64,000 nucleotides of DNA from Daejeonella lutea (lineage in GTDB: Bacteria; Bacteroidota; Bacteroidia; Sphingobacteriales; Sphingobacteriaceae): assembly GCF_900168015.1 (NCBI RefSeq), contig NZ_FUYR01000001.1, forward strand, positions 157,968 to 221,967, given 5' to 3'. Shown here piece after piece: positions 54,988 through 61,989 of this stretch; the stretch's first letter is position 1, and each line of letters begins with the position of its first letter. The position numbers were made by a program, and so were the translations under genes. The notes beneath the pieces were generated by a model. That model searched no databases and was not told the origin of the DNA. It saw only the letters and a program-made list of their open reading frames with translations.

Positions 54988-55926
54988 TTAGTTTCGCTGA
55001 CTCGCAAGGAGGTACAAAACTGCCATTCGAACCGCTACCCCGTTTTCAACCTGGTCCAGAATTATAGACTGTTTGCTGTCTGCTACATCGCTGGTTATTT
55101 CAACCCCCCGGTTTATTGGGCCAGGATGCATCACGATGATTTCTTTATCAAGAGAATTGAGGATTTGTTTGTTTAATCCATACATCATGGAGTATTCACG
55201 TAAAGATGGAAAATATTTGATGTCCTGCCTCTCCAATTGGATGCGTAGCATATTTGCCACATCACACCAGTTTAACGCTTTGATCAGGTCGTGTTCGACC
55301 TTAACTCCCAGGGTATGAATGAATTTTGGGATCAGGGTGCTCGGTCCGCAAACCATTATTTCCGCGCCTAGCTTTCTAAGGCATAATATATTTGAAAGTG
55401 CAACTCTGGAATGGAGTACATCCCCAATAATAGCGATTTTCTTTCCGGCAACATCTCCTAGTTTTTCACGAATGGAAAAAGCATCAAGGAGTGCTTGTGT
55501 TGGATGCTCATGTGCGCCATCACCGGCATTTACTATCTGTGCGTTAACATGTTTGCTTAGAAATACACCTGCTCCTGCATACGGATGTCGCATCACAACC
55601 ATATCCACTTTCATGGATAGGATGTTATTAACTGTATCTATGAGTGTTTCACCCTTACTAACCGAGGAAGAAGACGCTGCGAAATTTACAGTGTCGGCAG
55701 AAAGCCTTTTTTGTGCAAGTTCGAACGAGAGTCGTGTTCTGGTTGAATTTTCGAAGAATACGTTTGCTATAGTGACGTCACGCAGGGAGGGGACTTTTTT
55801 TATAGGGCGGTTTAAAACATCTTTAAACGTATCAGCAGTTTCAAAAATTAATTCAATATCCCTTGTAGTGAGATCCTTAATACCAAGGAGGTGTTTTGTG
55901 CTTAATGTTTGAGATTTCTCTGCCAT
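54988..55926 (-). CDS. pyrB: Aspartate carbamoyltransferase catalytic subunit
   Basis: Second step of pyrimidine synthesis. The carbamoyl phosphate motif STRT is at residues 61-64 (FFENSTRTRLSFELA); MRHPYAGAG and HPTQALLDAFSI follow. The length, 312 residues, is typical of the catalytic chain. No pyrI lies beside it. Its ATG overlaps the pyrR stop by one base. Confidence 0.96.
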   Translation of the reverse strand: MAEKSQTLSTKHLLGIKDLTTRDIELIFETADTFKDVLNRPIKKVPSLRDVTIANVFFENSTRTRLSFELAQKRLSADTVNFAASSSSVSKGETLIDTVNNILSMKVDMVVMRHPYAGAGVFLSKHVNAQIVNAGDGAHEHPTQALLDAFSIREKLGDVAGKKIAIIGDVLHSRVALSNILCLRKLGAEIMVCGPSTLIPKFIHTLGVKVEHDLIKALNWCDVANMLRIQLERQDIKYFPSLREYSMMYGLNKQILNSLDKEIIVMHPGPINRGVEITSDVADSKQSIILDQVENGVAVRMAVLYLLASQRN

Positions 55927-56465
55927 TATTTTTCTGAAAGTAAGATTACCTTGTCTTCCTTATCTGTTTCTTTCCAACTAACAACAACTTTTTGTGAGTC
56001 GATTGTATCTACTTTTATTCCGATGTAGTCTGCTTCAATCGGTAAGTGTCTCGAATAACGCCGGTCAACCAATGTGAGCAGTTCTACTTTAGCCGGCCTG
56101 CCGAATGCAAGCAATGCATCCATCGCTGCCCTTATCGTCCTTCCGGTCCATAGCACATCGTCTACGAGGATTACTTTTTTCCCCTCAATAAAAAAGTTTA
56201 TCTCTGTAGGACTCGGAACCAGGCCATCTTTTCTTCGAAAATCATCCCTGAAAAAAGTTATATCAAGATTACCGCTTTTTATGGTCGCTTTTGGTAGCTT
56301 TTTTTCTAGTTCATCAATTATACGCTTCGCAAGGAAGATCCCCCTCGGTTGAATACCGATGATGACTGAATTAGCAAAAAGGTCGTGATTTTCAATTAAC
56401 TGATGGCAAAGGCGCTGAATGGTGATCTGGAATTTCTGACCGTCAAGCAAGGTAAGGTTTTGCAT
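55926..56465 (-). CDS. pyrR: PyrR bifunctional regulator/uracil phosphoribosyltransferase
   Basis: A phosphoribosyltransferase-fold protein of 179 residues. The PRPP loop VILVDDVLWTGRT is at residues 98-110 and the PyrR-type RRKDGLVPSPTEINF and DRRYSRHLPIEADYIG are present. In Gram-positive bacteria PyrR binds pyr mRNA leaders to cause attenuation. Here the leader is only about 17 nt, too short for such a device in front of its own gene, so enzymatic function or another target is more likely. Confidence 0.95.
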   Translation of the reverse strand: MQNLTLLDGQKFQITIQRLCHQLIENHDLFANSVIIGIQPRGIFLAKRIIDELEKKLPKATIKSGNLDITFFRDDFRRKDGLVPSPTEINFFIEGKKVILVDDVLWTGRTIRAAMDALLAFGRPAKVELLTLVDRRYSRHLPIEADYIGIKVDTIDSQKVVVSWKETDKEDKVILLSEK

Positions 56466-56482
56466 CAGTGCTTTAATTTGAG

Positions 56483-56490
56483 CAAAAGTA
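56483..56490 (-). promoter_or_regulatory. TAnnTTTG -7 promoter element of pyrR-pyrB
   Basis: TACTTTTG on the minus strand, 17 nt before ATG 56465; the heptamer array at 56500-56534 lies directly upstream. Confidence 0.6.
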
Positions 56491-56499
56491 GGAAATTAA

Positions 56500-56534
56500 G
56501 TTGAGAGTTGGGAGTTGAAAGTTGAAAGTTGTGC
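56500..56534. repeat. Heptanucleotide array upstream of pyrR
   Basis: Five 7-nt units of consensus GTTGARA, two of them exact GTTGAAA, 9 nt upstream of the pyrR -7 element. Confidence 0.85.
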
Positions 56535-56633
56535 TGCAGGCGACAGGTCGGTCATGGTATAATAAACTACCACAACTATTCGAGCTAGCATATGGGATAA
56601 AACCCGTATAACAAATCCTTAATTTCTAGGGAG

Positions 56634-56666
56634 ATTCTTCGGACTTTCTTCGGAGGTTCTTCGGAG
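56634..56666. repeat. Three-copy 11-nt direct repeat
   Basis: Three tandem 11-nt units with core TTCTTCGGA (56634, 56645, 56656). They lie in a 339-nt gap (56466-56804) that otherwise holds the pyrR promoter and heptamers at one end and the rpsA terminator at the other; 56535-56633 and 56667-56748 show nothing recognisable. Confidence 0.8.
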
Positions 56667-56750
56667 GACAACCGCATGATCTTCGATGTGAATCCGAGGA
56701 AAATATGATCAATGTTTTTCTGAAATAATTAGTTGTTAACCGCCAGGCAA

Positions 56751-56781
56751 AAAAAAAGCCTCCCGGTTTCGCGGGAGGCTT
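56751..56781 (-). terminator. Strong Rho-independent terminator of rpsA
   Basis: Minus-strand perfect 10-bp stem (56772-56781 with 56756-56765, core GCCTCCCG) with a 6-nt loop and a T-run of seven or more. Confidence 0.92.
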
Positions 56782-56804
56782 TTAATTAAAGTATTTAGCT
56801 AAAC

Positions 56805-58817
56805 TTATTCTGCTGATTCTTCAGCTTCTTCAGAAGCTTCAGGTTTTGCTACTTCCGCAGCGTCATCTTCAGTTTTCTTAGCTTTTTTGGCTTTGCTTTC
56901 TGCACCTTCCATTTTCTCTTTCAGTTGGGCCAATACACCAAGATCACCTAAAGTTGATTTTTCAACAGATTCCTTTACCTTTTTAACGGCACTGGTTGTT
57001 GCTTTAGCTTCTTTCTTCTTAGCATTGAATTCTTCTTTACGCTCTTCAGCTTTTGCCTCTTCCCAGATGCGGGCGTGAGAAACCACGATACGTTTAGAAT
57101 CTTTATTAAATTCAATGATTCTGAATTCAGCTGTTTCATCAGCTTTTACAGAAGAACCGTCTTCTTTCACCATGTGTTTAGTCGGAGCGAATCCTTCAAC
57201 ACCATATGGCAATGCAACTATTGCACCTTTGTCAGTTACTTTCAACACAGTTCCTTCATGGATTGAATCCAGGGTGAATACTGTTTCGAAAGTTTCCCAA
57301 GGATTTTCTTCCAGTTGTTTATGTCCTAAGCTCAATTTGCGGTTAGCTTCATCAAGTTCTAAAACAACCACGTCTAATTCTTCACCAACCTTAGTAAATT
57401 CATTAGGGTGATTAACTTTCTTAGACCATGAAAGATCAGAAATGTGGATCAATCCATCAATTCCTTCTTCGATCTCAACAAACACACCGAAGTTAGTCAT
57501 GTTTTTAACTACAGCTTTGTGCTTGCTTCCGATAGGATAGCGCTCGCCGATGTTCTTCCAAGGATCAGGAGTAAGTTGTTTGATACCTAAGCTCATTTTG
57601 CGCTCAGCACGATCAAGAGTTAATACCTGAGCTTCAACTTCATCACCAACTTTCAGGAATTCCTGAGGGTTACGAAGATTTTGAGACCAGGACATTTCTG
57701 AAACGTGGATCAGGCCTTCAACTCCAGGAGTGATCTCAAGGAATGCACCGTAATCAGCAACAGTAACAATTCTTCCTTTTACTTTAGAACCAATTTCTAA
57801 GTTAGTATCTAAAGCTTCCCAAGGGTGTGGAGTAAGTTGTTTCAATCCTAATGCGATACGTTTTTTCTCGTCATCAAAATCAAGAACAACAACATTGATC
57901 TTCTGATCAAGGCTTAACACCTCACGTGGATGCTCGATGCGGCCCCATGAAATGTCAGTTATGTGTAATAGACCGTCTACGCCGCCAAGGTCGATAAACA
58001 CACCGAAGTCGGTGATGTTCTTGACAGTACCTTCAAGTACCTGACCTTTTTCAAGTTTAGCAACGATCTCAGTTTTTTGATTTTCTAAATCGTCTTCAAT
58101 AAGCACCTTGTGGGATACAACTACGTTTTTAAACTCGTGGTTAATCTTCACAACTTTGAATTCCATTGTCTTACCTACGTAGATATCGTAATCACGGATA
58201 GGTTTGATGTCGATTTGAGATCCCGGAAGGAATGCTTCAACACCCATAATATCCACAATAAGTCCACCTTTAGTACGGCTCTTAACAAAACCAGTAATGA
58301 TTTTGTCCTGATCCAATGCTTCATTGATGGTTTCCCATGAACGTTGAGTTTTTGCACGTTTGCGAGATAATACCAACTGACCGTTAGCATCTTCCTGCGA
58401 TTCTACAAATACATCAACCGAATCACCAACCTTAAGGTCTGGGGTATCACGGAATTCAGATAATGATACCAGACCATCAGATTTAAATCCAATGTTCAAT
58501 ACCACATCTTTGTTGTTAATCGATACGACAACGCCAGAAATGATCTCGCCCTTTTCGATCGAATTAAATGTTCCTGCATACATCTCTTCAAACTTTTCAC
58601 GGTCTGCAGCGCTGTAATTACCAAAACCTTTGTCATCCGCATCCCAGTCGAAATCGCCGGTAGGGGTGATCATTGATTTTGATTTGATCTCTTCGATCGA
58701 TACTGAATCAGCTTCTGATTCAATAGTTTCTTTTTCTTTAACCGTAGTGGTTTCTTCGCCCTGAAGTTCTGCTTGCTTAGCTGTTAACTCCTTTTCGGCT
58801 TCTAGTTTTTTGGCCAT
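56805..58817 (-). CDS. rpsA: 30S ribosomal protein S1
   Basis: An RNA-binding ribosomal protein aiding mRNA loading. Six S1 OB-fold repeats span about residues 90-590 (recurring pattern GTVKNITDFGVFIDLGGVDG, then H-I-S/T-D-I/L-SW), flanked by an acidic N-terminal segment and a Lys/Glu/Ala-rich C-terminal tail. 670 residues is normal for Bacteroidota. The leader has an unusual strong Shine-Dalgarno sequence and a 14-bp palindrome. Single-gene unit with a strong terminator. Confidence 0.96.
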   Translation of the reverse strand: MAKKLEAEKELTAKQAELQGEETTTVKEKETIESEADSVSIEEIKSKSMITPTGDFDWDADDKGFGNYSAADREKFEEMYAGTFNSIEKGEIISGVVVSINNKDVVLNIGFKSDGLVSLSEFRDTPDLKVGDSVDVFVESQEDANGQLVLSRKRAKTQRSWETINEALDQDKIITGFVKSRTKGGLIVDIMGVEAFLPGSQIDIKPIRDYDIYVGKTMEFKVVKINHEFKNVVVSHKVLIEDDLENQKTEIVAKLEKGQVLEGTVKNITDFGVFIDLGGVDGLLHITDISWGRIEHPREVLSLDQKINVVVLDFDDEKKRIALGLKQLTPHPWEALDTNLEIGSKVKGRIVTVADYGAFLEITPGVEGLIHVSEMSWSQNLRNPQEFLKVGDEVEAQVLTLDRAERKMSLGIKQLTPDPWKNIGERYPIGSKHKAVVKNMTNFGVFVEIEEGIDGLIHISDLSWSKKVNHPNEFTKVGEELDVVVLELDEANRKLSLGHKQLEENPWETFETVFTLDSIHEGTVLKVTDKGAIVALPYGVEGFAPTKHMVKEDGSSVKADETAEFRIIEFNKDSKRIVVSHARIWEEAKAEERKEEFNAKKKEAKATTSAVKKVKESVEKSTLGDLGVLAQLKEKMEGAESKAKKAKKTEDDAAEVAKPEASEEAEESAE

Positions 58818-58827
58818 TAATTAATTT

Positions 58828-58852
58828 ATCTCCTTTTTCCGATTTAAATCGG
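58828..58852 (-). promoter_or_regulatory. rpsA leader: palindrome and Shine-Dalgarno sequence
   Basis: On the minus strand the leader starts with the perfect palindrome CCGATTTAAATCGG (58839-58852) and continues to AAGGAGAT, with GGAG ending 12 nt before ATG 58817. A good Shine-Dalgarno match is unusual among the genes here and may serve S1 autoregulation. Confidence 0.55.
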
Positions 58853-58856
58853 ACTG

Positions 58857-58864
58857 CAAAGGTA
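58857..58864 (-). promoter_or_regulatory. TAnnTTTG -7 promoter element of rpsA
   Basis: TACCTTTG on the minus strand, 39 nt before ATG 58817; transcription would start at about the palindrome. Confidence 0.65.
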
Positions 58865-58981
58865 GAAAAATTCATTTTTATTAAAAAACATTTTCACTGT
58901 TTATTTTATTGAGTATAAGATCATTCAACTTAAATATCCAAACATTCCCAATTTCGCAACGTTATTAGCTAAAGAATTATC

Positions 58982-59203
58982 ATGAGCAAAGAACAGCATA
59001 GATCAGATAATAGATTAAAAAACGTATCGGCACAGGAGGATGCTTCAGCAAGCAAGGATGCAGATAAGTTGGTTGAGGTTAGGAAGACTGACACTGCAGA
59101 AGACAGTGAGAACGATTTTGTTGTACACGAACAGCCTTTTGATGAGCAAATGCATGAGCCGGATGTGCGGGAACGCAATCCGTCTGATGAAGATGCCGAT
59201 TGA
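58982..59203 (+). CDS. Small acidic hydrophilic protein, unrecognised
   Basis: A 73-residue product without hydrophobic stretches, rich in Asp, Glu, Ser and Lys, likely disordered; I do not recognise a family. It is favoured over the overlapping minus-strand frame because that frame gives a low-complexity Ser/Cys/Leu product, and because its TGA abuts the convergent cmk stop with no base between (59203/59204). No promoter consensus is visible in the 164 nt upstream. Confidence 0.55.
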   Translation: MSKEQHRSDNRLKNVSAQEDASASKDADKLVEVRKTDTAEDSENDFVVHEQPFDEQMHEPDVRERNPSDEDAD

Positions 59204-59884
59204 TTAAGCGGTTTGCAGAAGCGGGAGGATTCGTGCTAAAGCAAAATCGAGTTGTTGTGCCTGGTCGATGGTTGTATTATCGAGTATTATTGCATCATCG
59301 GCCCTTACCAGTGGACTTTCTTCCCTAGTAGTGTCCAGATAATCCCTGTGGGCCAGATTATCAAACACTTCTTCCATAGTTACATCTTCGCCCTTCAGCA
59401 TCAGTTCTTTAAACCTCCGTTCTGCGCGTACCTTTGGGTCGGCAGTCATGAATAGTTTGAGATCGGCATCCGGGAAAACGACAGTTCCAATATCCCGGCC
59501 GTCCATAATTATATTCTTGGACTTCCCCATCCGCTGTTGCTGTCTTACCATCTCGACGCGGACCTCTCTTAGTGTACTTACGTCACTTACAAGTTCTGAT
59601 ACCGGCATCTGACGGATTTCTTCGGAGACTTCTTCGTCATTTAAGGTAATATGACTTTGATAATCCCGTGAGTGAAAGTTTAGATGAACATTCTTTAGAG
59701 CTGATGTTACTGCATCATGATCATTCAGATCCACATTGTTCCTCAAGAAATACAGGGTTACTGCACGATACATTGCACCGCTATCGATATATATAAAATG
59801 AAGTTTTTTTGCAAGGGCCTTTGCAATTGTGCTTTTGCCGCAGGAAGAATAACCGTCAATTGCGATAACAATGTTTTTGCTCAT
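59204..59884 (-). CDS. cmk: Cytidylate kinase
   Basis: Phosphorylates CMP and dCMP. P-loop DGYSSCGKST at residues 10-19; SGAMYRAVTLYFLR and the CMP-binding GRDIGTVVFPDADLK follow. The start is placed at ATG 59884 (226 residues) because the in-frame TTG nine bases upstream lies inside the TAAATTTG promoter. That leaves a leader of only a few bases. Confidence 0.95.
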   Translation of the reverse strand: MSKNIVIAIDGYSSCGKSTIAKALAKKLHFIYIDSGAMYRAVTLYFLRNNVDLNDHDAVTSALKNVHLNFHSRDYQSHITLNDEEVSEEIRQMPVSELVSDVSTLREVRVEMVRQQQRMGKSKNIIMDGRDIGTVVFPDADLKLFMTADPKVRAERRFKELMLKGEDVTMEEVFDNLAHRDYLDTTREESPLVRADDAIILDNTTIDQAQQLDFALARILPLLQTA

Positions 59885-59890
59885 GAGGGA

Positions 59891-59898
59891 CAAATTTA
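59891..59898 (-). promoter_or_regulatory. TAnnTTTG -7 promoter element of cmk
   Basis: TAAATTTG on the minus strand, 6 nt before ATG 59884. Confidence 0.65.
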
Positions 59899-59903
59899 AA
59901 CTT

Positions 59904-59922
59904 TTTATTGAGTATCAATAAA
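59904..59922. promoter_or_regulatory. 19-bp palindrome at the cmk promoter
   Basis: Perfect 8-bp arms TTTATTGA/TCAATAAA around a 3-nt centre, in the spacer/-33 region of the cmk promoter. It could be an operator. No T-run follows on either strand, so a terminator is unlikely. Confidence 0.5.
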
Positions 59923-59976
59923 GAATCGTGTACTCAAAAGAGTCCTTTTATAATGTCGCTTTGCATCTTCTTTCGC

Positions 59977-59984
59977 TACTTTTG
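59977..59984 (+). promoter_or_regulatory. TAnnTTTG -7 promoter element of arfB, at the start codon
   Basis: TACTTTTG, only 3 nt before ATG 59988; it excludes the upstream in-frame start at 59928. Confidence 0.6.
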
Positions 59985-59987
59985 GTC

Positions 59988-60398
59988 ATGGGTTTATCGA
60001 AAGAATTATTATTGCATGAAATTACCTTTAAAACTTCCAGGAGTGGTGGTAAAGGCGGGCAAAATGTCAATAAAGTGTCGAGCAAAGTGGAATTGAACAT
60101 AAATATCAGTTCGTCATCAATTTTTACCGAATCCCAAAAGTTTAGAATTGTTGAAAAGCTCTCAAATCGAATAAACTCAGATGGTATTTTGCAAATAGTG
60201 ACCGAAGAATCCAGGAGTCAGTTGAAGAATAAAGAAAGGAGTGTTGAAAAACTGATCTGGCTACTGACAAACGCTCTCCGAGAAGTCAAATTACGGAAAG
60301 CGACAAAACCGGGGAAGGCCGTAGTAGAAAAGAGGCTTAAGCTCAAACAGGCAACCAGTTTGAAAAAAATTAACAGGCGTAATAATAGCTGGGATTAG
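59988..60398 (+). CDS. arfB: Aminoacyl-tRNA hydrolase ArfB (ribosome rescue)
   Basis: A release-factor-like peptidyl-tRNA hydrolase that rescues stalled ribosomes. The catalytic GGQ is at residues 23-25 in SRSGGKGGQNVNKVSSKVEL. The lysine/arginine-rich C-terminal tail (KATKPGKAVVEKRLKLKQ, KKINRRNNSWD) is the part that enters the mRNA channel. The length is 136 residues from ATG 59988, chosen because the promoter overlaps the longer frame. It is divergent from cmk. Confidence 0.93.
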   Translation: MGLSKELLLHEITFKTSRSGGKGGQNVNKVSSKVELNINISSSSIFTESQKFRIVEKLSNRINSDGILQIVTEESRSQLKNKERSVEKLIWLLTNALREVKLRKATKPGKAVVEKRLKLKQATSLKKINRRNNSWD

Positions 60399-60404
60399 AT
60401 TTAG

Positions 60405-61367
60405 TTAGTTGAAGCGATAAGATAATGCAGCAGAACCATACTGATGAGGTTTTGCACTGCTTTGAACTTCCCGAGATTTGAAAATCAGGGAAAAATCAGC
60501 TGTCCAGCGCCTTTTAGAAAACATGACACCTGCTTGTTGGCTGAATACTAAAGGTTTTGAATCAAAAACAACCGAACCTTTGTTTGCTGTAAACAAACCG
60601 CCTTGTATAGTGGCGTCAAAAGCAACATAATGTAAAATTGGCTTTGCATAGAAAAACAATTCACGGTCTGTCAGCTTCTTGGTCTCATTATTATGTGAAA
60701 CACCGCTTTCTGTGCTCGCTGACTGAAAAAATTGATTCAGGTCGCCTGTTCTGAAAAGAACTCCTGCGCCTGCTCCGGAAAAGGTGCTTCCAAGATTGAG
60801 ATACGATTCCACACTTAAATCCATCTTTTTTGATGTACTGCGGAGTAGCAGATTTTTGTAATTAAGGGAGGTATTGAATGAAGTTTCGTTTGCAACCTGC
60901 CATTGCCAGCCCTTAATTTCATAGAATCCCACTATTTTGTGTAATATTTCCTGAGCCTCCTTACCCTGAGCGTGTGGCCCGATTGTTCCGATTTGAAGAT
61001 TAAGTTTCAGTGAATTTTCCGATTGGAAAAGAAAGTTTAGGGACGCTCCAGCATACAAGTATGCGGCAAAAGGACGGTCGATGTAAGAGATATCTGTTAT
61101 CTGCCCGGATTGTGGATTATACATTTTTTGCCCACCTTCAACTTCCCATATTAGCTTGTTGAGATTTTTAGGAAGCTTTGTTTGGTCGGTTGCGCGCCTT
61201 ACATAGATAAAAAGGCCGTTCGTATAATATCTGTCCTGACCATAAGCAAGATATGCGTCGTTGTCACTTCGAAAGCCGAATTCATTTTTAAATGCCGTAG
61301 GCTGCGCAGATGAAGTAAATGCAAATGAGACCAACGCAAGCAAAAAGAATGATATCAATCTGATCAT
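60405..61367 (-). CDS. LpxR-family lipid A deacylase
   Basis: A DUF2219/LpxR outer-membrane barrel that removes the 3'-acyloxyacyl chain of lipid A in the known member from Salmonella. Characteristic segments: SDNDAYLAYGQDRYYTNG with the Asn-Asp pair, RPFAAYLYAG, and GPHAQGKEAQEILHKIVGF with the catalytic His, followed by GWQWQ. From ATG 61367 (320 residues) the protein begins with a good signal peptide ending TSSAQ; the longer frame from 61409 would add 14 non-signal residues but overlaps the upstream gene by 4 nt, so it stays possible. Confidence 0.87.
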   Translation of the reverse strand: MIRLISFFLLALVSFAFTSSAQPTAFKNEFGFRSDNDAYLAYGQDRYYTNGLFIYVRRATDQTKLPKNLNKLIWEVEGGQKMYNPQSGQITDISYIDRPFAAYLYAGASLNFLFQSENSLKLNLQIGTIGPHAQGKEAQEILHKIVGFYEIKGWQWQVANETSFNTSLNYKNLLLRSTSKKMDLSVESYLNLGSTFSGAGAGVLFRTGDLNQFFQSASTESGVSHNNETKKLTDRELFFYAKPILHYVAFDATIQGGLFTANKGSVVFDSKPLVFSQQAGVMFSKRRWTADFSLIFKSREVQSSAKPHQYGSAALSYRFN

Positions 61368-61405
61368 TTTGGCATCAAACTTTTCCGGTTGAAGAACATA
61401 TATAC

Positions 61406-61930
61406 TCAAAAAGTGTAACCAAGACTCAATCCTGCATAGTAAGGAATGAAGAATCCTTTACCAAATATTGGTGTCAATCCCGCCCTGAATGCAAATCCAC
61501 TATTTACGGGCTGCAAACGATATGTAAAACTCATCGTGCCGAGCACATTACTAGCCTCTTCGTCAAACAATGAAAAGTCGTCGCCTCCTGCAGCAATAAC
61601 AGTCGCACCCAAGCCAACCTCAAACAAGTGTTTTCCGGTGCCTAACAGATAATTCAATCCTATGGGTACAGTAGTAACATGATCTCCATCAATTGCAATA
61701 TATCCGATTCCGGCACGACCACCAAGACCATTACGTTTGTTTGAAAATCGGGTGTCGTAGTTCGCGGTGAAGAGCAATCCCTGACCGCCAACCTCCACGA
61801 AAACATTTTGCGCTCGGGATTGATCGCCGGATGGAAGTTTGGTACGTTCATCTGTTTGCTGCACCTGGCCAATACTTATTGCTGGTATAAGCAAGGCTGC
61901 AAGAAGTGTTAACATGTAAGTCTTTTTCAT
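61406..61930 (-). CDS. Small outer-membrane beta-barrel protein, unrecognised
   Basis: A 174-residue protein with signal peptide MKKTYMLTLLAALLIPAISI, then an alternating beta pattern with glycines and a C-terminal YYAGLSLGYTF, typical of an eight-strand outer-membrane barrel. ATG 61930 is chosen over the TTG at 61945, which precedes the signal sequence poorly. Directly upstream of the LpxR-like gene and probably cotranscribed. Confidence 0.75.
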   Translation of the reverse strand: MKKTYMLTLLAALLIPAISIGQVQQTDERTKLPSGDQSRAQNVFVEVGGQGLLFTANYDTRFSNKRNGLGGRAGIGYIAIDGDHVTTVPIGLNYLLGTGKHLFEVGLGATVIAAGGDDFSLFDEEASNVLGTMSFTYRLQPVNSGFAFRAGLTPIFGKGFFIPYYAGLSLGYTF

Positions 61931-61989
61931 AATCGTAGTTGTCAAAACAAAAAAGGTTCAAAACATAAGATACGTAATAAACAAATGAA

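Noticed and set aside
55319-55912. Plus-strand 197-residue frame across pyrB
   Set aside because: Antisense shadow of a well-defined pyrB; no independent support despite its length.
58969-59178. Minus-strand 69-residue frame opposite the small acidic protein
   Set aside because: Low-complexity Ser/Cys/Leu product typical of an antisense shadow.
59928-59987. Upstream ATG of arfB (20 extra residues)
   Set aside because: The promoter lies inside this extension and ArfB proteins begin close to the GGQ domain.
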